Assembly (NCBI GenBank): GCA_016296775.1
Contig: JAEDIE010000025.1
Span: 1 to 21,187 of the forward strand
Reading direction: 5' to 3'
DNA: 21,187 nucleotides
Origin: Bacilli bacterium
GTDB taxonomy: Bacteria; Bacillota_I; Bacilli_A; RFN20; CAG-826
Position 1 is the stretch's first letter. Each line of letters begins with the position of its first letter. Positions 1-6,579 of the stretch are shown here, one piece after another. A program made the translations under genes and the position numbers. A model generated the notes under the pieces. It did no database searches and was not told where the DNA came from. It was given only the letters and a program-made list of their open reading frames with translations.

Positions 1-12
1 CATATGGTTTTT

Positions 13-50
13 AAAATAAAATGTCCCCTTTTAAAGGGACATTTTATTTT
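13..50 (-). terminator. Intrinsic terminator of the aldolase operon, possibly bidirectional
   Basis: A 15-bp perfect stem pairs 13-27 with 36-50 around an 8-nt loop (28-35). The GTCCC/GGGAC base is capped by A/T pairs, so the U-rich arm (ATTTTATTTT) can act as the U-tract on either strand. It lies 24 bases beyond the stop codon of the last aldolase. It could also serve a plus-strand gene entering from the left of the window. Confidence 0.8.
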
Positions 51-73
51 GTTTATGAGGAAGTTTGAATAAA

Positions 74-1015
74 TTAATCAACTTTAGCGTGGTTAGAAGA
101 AAGGAAGACGTTTCTCATCTTATCTTTAACCATTTCTTTGACGGCGTTTCTAGCAGGAGTAGTGTATTTTCTAATTTCGAATTCTTTTGGTTGTTCAACA
201 AAGAATTTTCTAACTTCACCTGTAAAGCAAACTCTTAAATCTGTTCCAACATTGATTTTACAAACAGCTCTTTTACTAGCTTCAGTTAACATATCTTCTG
301 GAATACCTTTTGCTTCAGCAAGTTGTCCACCATATTGGTTAACAAGAGCAAGTCTTTCTTTTGGAACACTGCTTGATCCATGTAAAACAAGTGGGAAAAG
401 AGGTAGTTTTTGTTCAATTTCTTCTAAAATATCAAATCTTAAAGCAGGTTTTTCATCTGGTTTATATTTAAATGCTCCATGAGCAGTACCAATAGCAACA
501 GCTAATGAATCAATGTTAGTTCTTGTGACAAATTCAACAACTTGATCTGGATGAGTGAAGTGACCATATTTATCTTCAACTGTTGAATCATCTTCAATAC
601 CAGTAATTGAACCTAATTCGCTTTCAACTGTAACATTATGTTTATGAGCATATTCGACAACTTCTTTAGTTAAGCGAATATTATCTTCAAAACTCATACT
701 TGAAGCGTCAATCATGACGCTAGTGAAGCCTAAATCGACACATTTTTTACAAATTTCAACACTTCTTCCATGATCTAAATGAAGAGCCATTTCAATTCCA
801 GTTTCGCTTGCTGTTTTAGCAATAGCCATTAAATATTCTTCACCAAAATATTTAATAACATTTTCAGTAATTTGGATAATTACTGGAGAATTTTCTTCTT
901 TAGCAGCTTCACAGACTACTTTGAATGTGTCGAATGTATCGACGTTGAAAGCTCCGATGGAGTAGTGGCCTTCGTAAGCTCTTTTAAACATTTCTTTTGT
1001 ATTAACCAAACTCAT
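74..1015 (-). CDS. fba: Class II fructose-bisphosphate/ketose-bisphosphate aldolase, paralog 1
   Basis: This is a 313-residue class II (zinc-dependent) aldolase of the FbaA/GatY/KbaY family, a cytoplasmic enzyme that cleaves ketose 1,6-bisphosphates to DHAP plus an aldehyde. The family features are visible: GAFNVD near residue 21, HLDHG with catalytic D81 and zinc ligand H82, xELG with E133, GTAHG with H179, LHGSSS with H212, and the phosphate-binding CKINVGTD at 252-259. ATG at 1015 follows an AAAGGAG that overlaps the stop region of the gene upstream, with a 12-base gap. It is the last gene of a three-gene minus-strand operon. DNA identity to its neighbour is patchy and reaches 51 consecutive bases (698-748 against 1649-1699). 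The exact substrate (fructose, tagatose or another bisphosphate) cannot be read from the sequence. Confidence 0.9.
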   Translation of the reverse strand: MSLVNTKEMFKRAYEGHYSIGAFNVDTFDTFKVVCEAAKEENSPVIIQITENVIKYFGEEYLMAIAKTASETGIEMALHLDHGRSVEICKKCVDLGFTSVMIDASSMSFEDNIRLTKEVVEYAHKHNVTVESELGSITGIEDDSTVEDKYGHFTHPDQVVEFVTRTNIDSLAVAIGTAHGAFKYKPDEKPALRFDILEEIEQKLPLFPLVLHGSSSVPKERLALVNQYGGQLAEAKGIPEDMLTEASKRAVCKINVGTDLRVCFTGEVRKFFVEQPKEFEIRKYTTPARNAVKEMVKDKMRNVFLSSNHAKVD

Positions 1016-1027
1016 TTTTAATCTCCT

Positions 1028-1969
1028 TTAGTCGTTAGCATGTCCACTTGAATGGAAGACATTGTCTAATTTATTTCTAATTAAATTTCTAACTGATTCC
1101 ATAGCTGGATTTACAAAAACTCTAACATCAAATTTATCTTTATTTTCAGTTAAGGCTTTTCTTAATCCGCCAACATAAGCAACTCTAATATCAGTGCCAA
1201 CATTTATTTTACAAACTGCATGTTTACTAGCTTCAGTTAACATGCTTTCTGGAATACCAATAGCTTCTTCCATTTCTCCGCCATACTTATTTAAAATCTC
1301 TAAATCTGAATGAGGAACACTGCTTGCTCCATGTAAAACAAGTGGGAAAGAAGGTAGTTTTTGTTCAATTTCTTCTAAAATGTCAAAACGTAATTGAGGT
1401 TTTTGACCTGGTTTAAATTTATATGCTCCGTGAGCTGTTCCAATAGCAATAGCTAATGAATCAATACCAGTTCTTTTAACAAAATCAACAGCTTCATCTG
1501 GATGAGTGAAGCAGCCATATTTATCATCTACTTGAACTTCATCTTCAATTCCTGCAATTGCTCCAAGTTCTGCTTCAACAACAACACCATGAGCATGAGC
1601 GTAATCAACGACTTCCTTTGTCATTTTTACGTTTGTTTCATAGTCATAACTTGAAGCGTCAATCATGACGCTAGTGAAGCCTAAATCGACACATTTTTTG
1701 CATAATTCAACGCTTTTACCATGATCTAAATGTAAAGCGATTGGGATTGAATATTTTTTGCTTGAACAAACTAATAATTCTTTAATATAGTCTTCGCCTA
1801 TAAAAGCTAAAGCTCCGCTTGAAATAGCAATAATAACAGGTGATTTCTTTTCTTCAGCTGCATCTAATACAGCTTTCATAATGTCCATGTTATCGACATT
1901 GAAAGCACCGATAGCATATTTACCTTCATATGCTTTTTTAAACATTTCTTTTGTTGTAACTAAACTCAT
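1028..1969 (-). CDS. fba: Class II fructose-bisphosphate/ketose-bisphosphate aldolase, paralog 2
   Basis: This is a second 313-residue class II aldolase with an intact active site: HLDHG (D82, H83), AELG (E134), GTAHG (H180), LHGASS (H213) and CKINVGTD (N256). It is very similar to paralog 1 over the barrel but differs in the segment around residues 45-78, which precedes the catalytic loop, and in the C-terminal tail. ATG at 1969 overlaps the TGA stop of the gene upstream (ATGA) and has a strong AAGGAGGA site, so translation is probably coupled. Three complete copies side by side argue for different substrates or expression levels rather than a decaying duplicate. The bisphosphate specificity is not determined. 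Confidence 0.9.
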   Translation of the reverse strand: MSLVTTKEMFKKAYEGKYAIGAFNVDNMDIMKAVLDAAEEKKSPVIIAISSGALAFIGEDYIKELLVCSSKKYSIPIALHLDHGKSVELCKKCVDLGFTSVMIDASSYDYETNVKMTKEVVDYAHAHGVVVEAELGAIAGIEDEVQVDDKYGCFTHPDEAVDFVKRTGIDSLAIAIGTAHGAYKFKPGQKPQLRFDILEEIEQKLPSFPLVLHGASSVPHSDLEILNKYGGEMEEAIGIPESMLTEASKHAVCKINVGTDIRVAYVGGLRKALTENKDKFDVRVFVNPAMESVRNLIRNKLDNVFHSSGHAND

Positions 1970-2901
1970 TTATATTCCTCCTTGATGCGATTAGCACTCA
2001 TAAATATATGTTTTTGTTTATAATCAACACATTGTTTGATTCTATCTAGAGCAGGTTGAAGGAAAGTTCTAGGTGTAAACTTATTTGAATTTAAGGCTAG
2101 AGCTTCTCTTAAACCAGTGATATAAGACATTCTAAAGTCTGTACCAATATTTATCTTACAAACATTAATTGAAGCAGCTTTAGTAAGTAAAGCTTCATCA
2201 ATTCCTTTAGCTTCTTTAATTGTTCCTCCATACTTATTAAAATCATTTAATAATTGGGGAGAAATTGAACTTGATCCATGTAAAACAAGCGGGAAATTAG
2301 GTAGTTTTTCGTTTATTTTTTCTAAAATATCAAATCTTAATGATGGTGTTTCATCATTTTTAAATTTCATTAAACCATGTCCAGTTCCTATACTAACAGC
2401 TAATGAATCGCAGTTAGTTTCTTTAATAAATTTAACTGCCAAATCTGGGTCAGTGTAGAAATCATCTTCACCTTTAAGTGAAGCTTCAACACAGCCAACT
2501 TCAGCTTCAACAGTTACATTATGCTTATGGGCATATTCTACAACTTCTTTTGTAATTCTTACGTTTTCTTCAAAACTATATTTGCTAGCATCAATCATGA
2601 CACTAGTAAATCCTTCATCTATACAACTTTTGCAAGATTCAATACTTCTTCCATGATCTAAATGAATAGCAAAAGGAATAGTGATATCTTTTGAAATATT
2701 TAAAATTAATTCTTTAATGTTGCATGGATGCATAAATTCTCTGCTTCCTTCACTAAACATTAAAATTACAGGCGATCTATTTTTTTCACACACTTCTAAA
2801 ATAGCTCTACACATATGGAGCGTATCGACATTATATGCACCAATTGCATACTTATTTTTATATGCATCTAGGTAAAGTTCATTTAAATTAACTAATGGCA
2901 T
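1966..2901 (-). CDS. Class II aldolase, diverged paralog 3, first gene of the operon
   Basis: This 311-residue class II aldolase is the most diverged of the three. It keeps HLDHG (D82, H83), AEVG (E134), LHGSSS (H208) and CKINIGTD (N251), but the zinc-ligand motif is GTGHG (H175) rather than GTAHG. The segment after E134 is about five residues shorter than in the other two, which changes the loop near the substrate. ATG at 2901 has an AAAAAAGGAG ribosome site 7-8 bases upstream. It ends in TGA at 1966-1968 inside the next gene's ATG. This is direct evidence that UGA is a stop here, since elsewhere Trp is TGG. It is the promoter-proximal gene, divergent from the ABC receptor gene. A different sugar bisphosphate, for example tagatose-type, is possible but unproven. 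Confidence 0.85.
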   Translation of the reverse strand: MPLVNLNELYLDAYKNKYAIGAYNVDTLHMCRAILEVCEKNRSPVILMFSEGSREFMHPCNIKELILNISKDITIPFAIHLDHGRSIESCKSCIDEGFTSVMIDASKYSFEENVRITKEVVEYAHKHNVTVEAEVGCVEASLKGEDDFYTDPDLAVKFIKETNCDSLAVSIGTGHGLMKFKNDETPSLRFDILEKINEKLPNFPLVLHGSSSISPQLLNDFNKYGGTIKEAKGIDEALLTKAASINVCKINIGTDFRMSYITGLREALALNSNKFTPRTFLQPALDRIKQCVDYKQKHIFMSANRIKEEYK

Positions 2902-2986
2902 AACTTTTTGCTCCTTTTTTGTTTAATATATCATTATTGAATTTTAAAATAAATGAAAATTTTTATTAAATTGATAATAATATTTT

Positions 2987-2999
2987 GGAAATAATTTTC
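2987..2999. promoter_or_regulatory. Putative operator half of a paired site (copy 1)
   Basis: GGAAATAATTTTC is a 6-1-6 near-palindrome with one mismatched pair. An almost identical site (11 of 13 bases) occurs at 3107-3119 and reads as its inversion. The copies sit on either side of the divergent region. The palindromic form suits a dimeric repressor, and the RpiR-family regulator at 10296-11156 is a natural candidate. That assignment is inference. Confidence 0.4.
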
Positions 3000-3106
3000 A
3001 AATTAAAAAAATTTAGTTTCCTTTTAAAATTACTAAATTGCTATTTTATTGAAATAAGTTCGATAACATCGAAGAAATAAAGCAAAAATTGAGATGTTCT
3101 AAATTA

Positions 3107-3119
3107 GAAAATAATTTCC
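3107..3119. promoter_or_regulatory. Putative operator half of a paired site (copy 2)
   Basis: GAAAATAATTTCC is a 6-1-6 near-palindrome, and the reverse complement of copy 1 (2987-2999) matches it with one central difference. It ends five bases before the cre box, so a bound regulator and CcpA would be adjacent. Confidence 0.4.
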
Positions 3120-3123
3120 AAAA

Positions 3124-3137
3124 TGTAAGCGCTTTCA
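3124..3137 (+). promoter_or_regulatory. CcpA-type catabolite-responsive element (cre)
   Basis: TGTAAGCGCTTTCA matches the Bacillus cre consensus TGWAANCGNTNWCA at every defined position. It lies 9 bases upstream of the proposed -35 of the importer operon and also upstream of the divergent aldolase operon, so it could affect either. It implies control by carbon-catabolite status through a CcpA-like protein encoded elsewhere. Confidence 0.75.
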
Positions 3138-3146
3138 AAAAAATTC

Positions 3147-3175
3147 TTGTCATTTAACATCCAAATTTGTAAATT
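3147..3175 (+). promoter_or_regulatory. Putative sigma-A promoter of the ABC importer operon
   Basis: TTGTCA (3147-3152, 5 of 6 consensus bases) is followed after 17 bases by TAAATT (3170-3175, 4 of 6). This places the transcript start near 3182, about 37 bases before the start codon, and the cre box just upstream of the -35. Confidence 0.5.
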
Positions 3176-3218
3176 ATATATATCATTTAAAAATTTATTT
3201 TTAGGAGGAATATTTTAT

Positions 3219-4541
3219 ATGAAAAAAGCACTTACTATAATGTGTGCATCGTTATTATCCCTTGGCGTAGTTTCCATGGTCGGTTGTAATGGAGAATCAG
3301 GTACAGGTAATGCTACTGCTGACATCGTTGCTAAAGCTAGCAAAATGTCATTAAAAGATCTTGAAGAAGCAGCTAAAGCAGAAATGGCAGCCTCAAACGA
3401 CACGTTTAAAGTCGTAGGATTAACTTCAACTCTCGCAAGAGGTTTAACAAAATTCTGTGAAATCTATAATTGGTTACCAGCAGAAAAGACATACTGCAAC
3501 AATGGTTATAAAGATTACCAATTATTAACTGCTCTTGATCAAGCTGAACAAACATATTTTGCTGACTTTGCTTTAGTCCAAGATGCTAGATCATTAGCTG
3601 ATTATGCTGAAAGTGGAATCTTACATAACTATATCCCAAGTGATTATGCTGAAATGGGTTTAGCTGAAAAAGATACATTCCCACTTAAAGGTATTCACTT
3701 TAATAAGATTTTCTTTACAAACAAAACATTAGGTGTTGACTTACATAATATTTGGCAACTTGCCGGTAGAGAAGAGGATGCTGGACACTTAGATAATCTT
3801 TCATTCCAATCCCCAGTTACCGAACAAATTAACATGTCATTCTTATTATCATTATATGATGAAGCCAATGCTCCAAGATTACAAGAAGCTTACAAAGCAT
3901 ATTATGGAAAAGAATTTGCTACAGCTGATTGGAAAGATAGCAAAGGTAATGAATTATACACAACAATCGGTGATTGCTATGTTTCAACATTTATCGACAA
4001 CATTTCAGTTTTACATTCTAGTGATGGAACTGCTATGAAAGAAACACAATGTAAAGAAACAAAAGTCGAAGGAAAAGACCCATTTGTTTATTATGGTGCT
4101 TTCGCTAAGATGAAAGACGCAGCCGGTAAGAATTACGACCTTGATGGTGATGGAACAAAAGAAACCAACGCTATGACAACAGTTGGATGGGATTTAGATA
4201 TTAAAGGTTTCAATGGATTTATGTATACAATGTATTCACAAATCGTTAACAATGCTAAACACCCATATACAGCTTGCTTATATGCTAGATTTATTTTAAC
4301 TCCAGAATTCTATACATCAGTTATGTATTCATCATCAACACCAAATAAAGCTGGTGAATCTGCTAATATGTATGGTTATTACTATCCATGTTCATCAACA
4401 ACAGTCGGTGTCAATGATAATGACTGGACAAAAGAAACCTGGATTGAAAAATCAATTGTCGAAGATTACAACTACTTAAAGACAGTTAAAGTTGCTCAAA
4501 TCACAAAGATTCAATCATTAATCGTTTCAAAAGGCCTTTAA
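3219..4541 (+). CDS. ABC importer solute-binding lipoprotein
   Basis: The product is a 440-residue extracellular solute-binding protein, the receptor of the importer encoded just downstream. ATG at 3219 is chosen over an upstream in-frame start because it follows AGGAGG at the right distance and opens a classic lipoprotein signal: MKK, a hydrophobic stretch, then MVGC with the lipid-anchored Cys at residue 23. A DLDGDG loop at residues 307-312 resembles an EF-hand/dockerin-type calcium site. Domain style and gene partners place it with family 1 receptors used with fused AfuB/FbpB-type permeases. Such systems move ferric iron, hexose phosphates or related anions. The neighbouring aldolases, cre box and RpiR regulator favour a sugar or sugar-phosphate ligand. 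The ligand itself is not visible. Confidence 0.85.
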   Translation: MKKALTIMCASLLSLGVVSMVGCNGESGTGNATADIVAKASKMSLKDLEEAAKAEMAASNDTFKVVGLTSTLARGLTKFCEIYNWLPAEKTYCNNGYKDYQLLTALDQAEQTYFADFALVQDARSLADYAESGILHNYIPSDYAEMGLAEKDTFPLKGIHFNKIFFTNKTLGVDLHNIWQLAGREEDAGHLDNLSFQSPVTEQINMSFLLSLYDEANAPRLQEAYKAYYGKEFATADWKDSKGNELYTTIGDCYVSTFIDNISVLHSSDGTAMKETQCKETKVEGKDPFVYYGAFAKMKDAAGKNYDLDGDGTKETNAMTTVGWDLDIKGFNGFMYTMYSQIVNNAKHPYTACLYARFILTPEFYTSVMYSSSTPNKAGESANMYGYYYPCSSTTVGVNDNDWTKETWIEKSIVEDYNYLKTVKVAQITKIQSLIVSKGL

Positions 4542-4564
4542 TTTAAATTAAACGTTAACTAATC

Positions 4565-4593
4565 TTATGCAGGAGGGAGCACCTCCTGCATAA
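4565..4593 (+). other. Strong intercistronic RNA hairpin hiding an AGGAGG
   Basis: A 12-bp perfect stem (4565-4576 with 4582-4593) closes a 5-base loop between receptor and permease genes. It has no following U-tract, so it is probably a message stabiliser or processing barrier that keeps receptor mRNA more abundant than permease mRNA, as in other binding-protein operons. The 5' arm contains an AGGAGG with no start codon at a usable distance. The working site for the permease is the later AAGGA at 4600. Confidence 0.75.
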
Positions 4594-4613
4594 CTTTATA
4601 AGGAAATAAAAAT

Positions 4614-6575
4614 ATGCATTCATTAAGTTTCAAAATTAGAAATTGGGCTCATTCTATTGCTGTATCCTTTAGAAATTTTGGACATTGGTGTAAAACACTT
4701 ACTTGGAAAAAGTTCTTAAATACAGTAAAGACATTTTTTTCTAAGCCTCAAAATCTAATTATTTTATTTTTTACGATTTTATTGACTGTCAGTGTTCTTT
4801 TTCCTTTAGTTTCTCTTTTCTTCGATTCATTTAAAGTTCAATCGATATCTGAAGCAAAAGCGTTCAATGAACAATGGAATTTGTCATTAAAAAATCGTGA
4901 TTGGACTTGGTGTCAATGGCCTACAACTTTATTTAACTCTCAAAACAATATTTCGCTTCTTTATTTCTGGAAGCCATTAGGAATGAGTGTTTTGATGGCT
5001 ATTGTCTCTTGTTTAATCGCTGTTATAGTTGGTGGTGTATTAGCTTGGTTTATTACAAGAAGTAATGTTCCATTTAAAAAATATATCTCAACAGTCTTTA
5101 TTTTCCCTTACATTATGCCTTCATGGTCTATCGCAATGTTTTGGGAAAACTTCTTTAAAAATAGTGCTTTAGCTGCCTCAAACTATCAAGTTGGTATGTT
5201 AGAGTCACTTACAGGTATTTGTGTACCTCAATGGTTAGTATATGGTTTTTGGCCATGTGCTTTTGTTTTAGGTATACATTATTCCCCATTTGCTTACATC
5301 TTAATTGGTGGAATTTTAAGAAATATGGATGCTAACTTAGAAGAAGCAGCTACTATTTTAAAAGCAAGCAGACTTAAAATATTAGGAAGAATTACAGTTC
5401 CAATCGTAGCTCCTGCTATTATTTCAACAGTTTTACTTGTTTTTTCTAGCTCAATTTCAAGTTATACAGTTCCTGCTTTCTTAAATAAGGATAGTAGCTT
5501 TACATCGATCTCTGTTACAATGCGAAGTTTCTTGCAGACCGTTGGACAAAAAGGACAAGGTTATGTTGTTGCTGTTATCTTGCTGTTATTAAGTGTTATT
5601 ATTCTTTTAATTAACAATTCATTTACTAAATCTAGAAGAGGATTTACTACAGTTAGTGGTAAGTCAGGTCAAGTCACCAAAGTTAAAATTGGTGGAAGCC
5701 AAACTAAATGGGTTAAATGGATCGTTTGTATTATTTTAGTTTTATTTGTTACATTCTTTGCTGTTTTCCCTCTTGTTACATTCGTTCTTGAATCTTTAGA
5801 AGAAAATAGTGGAGATATTACTTCAATCACATTAAGATATTGGACTACAACTGAGCAACTTGATGTTAGATTATCTGCTCAAGGTCAATCAGCTCAAGGT
5901 ATTTTACATAACTACACAATTTGGAAAGGTTTTGGTAGAAGTATTCTTGTTTCTGTTTGTACAGCTCTTGTTGCTGGTACATTTGGTATTTTAATTGGTT
6001 ATGCTGTTAGTAAAAATAGAAGAGGATTCTTCTCTAACTATATTTCTAACTTAGCTTTCTTGCCTTACTTAATTCCTGCTTTAAGCTTTGGTGCTATTTT
6101 CTTCTCATTATCTTTCCAAAAAGGTTTTGAATGGTTGAATGCTTCAGGTAAAGGTGGAGAATTAGGAGCGATTATAATTTGTATTATGGCTGGTAGTATT
6201 AAGTTCCTTCCATTTGCTTCAAGAAGTGGAACTAACTCGATGTTACAAGTTAGTGGAGAGATTGAAGAAGCAGCTATTATGACTGGTTGTCCATGGTTTA
6301 AGAGAATGTTCAAGATTCTTTTCCCAATTCAAAAGTCTTCATTTATAAGTTGTTACTTACTTCCATTTATTAGCTGTATGAGAGAATTAACCTTATTCGT
6401 CCTTATTACAACTAACTTCACACTTATTACTAATGTCTTACAATATTTTGATACTTACGGTTTAACTCAAATTAGTAATGGTATCAACTTATTAATTGTT
6501 GCCTTTGTAATTATTGTTAACTTACTTGTTAATAAACTTACAGGTGCATCTATCGATAAAGGTATAGGAGGTTAA
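4614..6575 (+). CDS. ABC importer permease, two transmembrane domains fused
   Basis: This 653-residue inner-membrane protein carries two binding-protein-dependent permease domains in tandem, the arrangement of the FbpB/AfuB/ThiP type. Domain 1 has its first helix at about 46-70, with others from about 123. Its EAA cytoplasmic loop runs at 244-263 with K250 where the usual glycine is expected. Domain 2 begins about residue 369 and has a canonical loop with G558 (552-572). The loops dock the ATPase. An AAGGA site lies 9 bases before ATG 4614. The gene ends in an AGGAGG that serves the ATPase gene. AfuB-like fused permeases are known for hexose-phosphate import as well as iron, so the substrate is open. 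Confidence 0.85.
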   Translation: MHSLSFKIRNWAHSIAVSFRNFGHWCKTLTWKKFLNTVKTFFSKPQNLIILFFTILLTVSVLFPLVSLFFDSFKVQSISEAKAFNEQWNLSLKNRDWTWCQWPTTLFNSQNNISLLYFWKPLGMSVLMAIVSCLIAVIVGGVLAWFITRSNVPFKKYISTVFIFPYIMPSWSIAMFWENFFKNSALAASNYQVGMLESLTGICVPQWLVYGFWPCAFVLGIHYSPFAYILIGGILRNMDANLEEAATILKASRLKILGRITVPIVAPAIISTVLLVFSSSISSYTVPAFLNKDSSFTSISVTMRSFLQTVGQKGQGYVVAVILLLLSVIILLINNSFTKSRRGFTTVSGKSGQVTKVKIGGSQTKWVKWIVCIILVLFVTFFAVFPLVTFVLESLEENSGDITSITLRYWTTTEQLDVRLSAQGQSAQGILHNYTIWKGFGRSILVSVCTALVAGTFGILIGYAVSKNRRGFFSNYISNLAFLPYLIPALSFGAIFFSLSFQKGFEWLNASGKGGELGAIIICIMAGSIKFLPFASRSGTNSMLQVSGEIEEAAIMTGCPWFKRMFKILFPIQKSSFISCYLLPFISCMRELTLFVLITTNFTLITNVLQYFDTYGLTQISNGINLLIVAFVIIVNLLVNKLTGASIDKGIGG

Positions 6576-6579
6576 AATT

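Larger units (their letters stand above)
2902..3218. promoter_or_regulatory. Divergent control region between aldolase operon and ABC importer
   Basis: No coding region is seen in these 317 very AT-rich bases. They must carry promoters for both directions. Elements seen are two related near-palindromes (2987-2999 and 3107-3119), an inverted repeat with 8-bp arms (3010-3017/3032-3039), a cre box (3124-3137) and a plus-strand promoter (3147-3175). A weak minus-strand -10 (TATATT, on the complement near 2927) lies upstream of the aldolase ribosome site without a convincing -35. Confidence 0.7.

Noticed and set aside
138..482. Plus-strand open frame opposite the first aldolase
   Set aside because: It is a shadow of the conserved aldolase on the other strand, with no ribosome site and no recognisable protein features. 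The same holds for frames such as 2681-2875, 6065-6313, 9479-9664, 11409-11621, 18510-18704 and 20640-20909.
1966..1968. Genetic code 4 (UGA as Trp), as in many Mollicutes
   Set aside because: The third aldolase ends in TGA at the expected family length inside an ATGA overlap, and Trp in all the proteins is written TGG, even in Trp-rich stretches.
3010..3039. Inverted repeat AATTTAGT/ACTAAATT as terminator
   Set aside because: The arms are short and AT-only except for one G/C pair each, and it lies between divergent promoters where no transcript needs to end.
4565..4593. Intrinsic terminator between receptor and permease
   Set aside because: No U-tract follows the stem, and the downstream genes clearly belong to the same importer.
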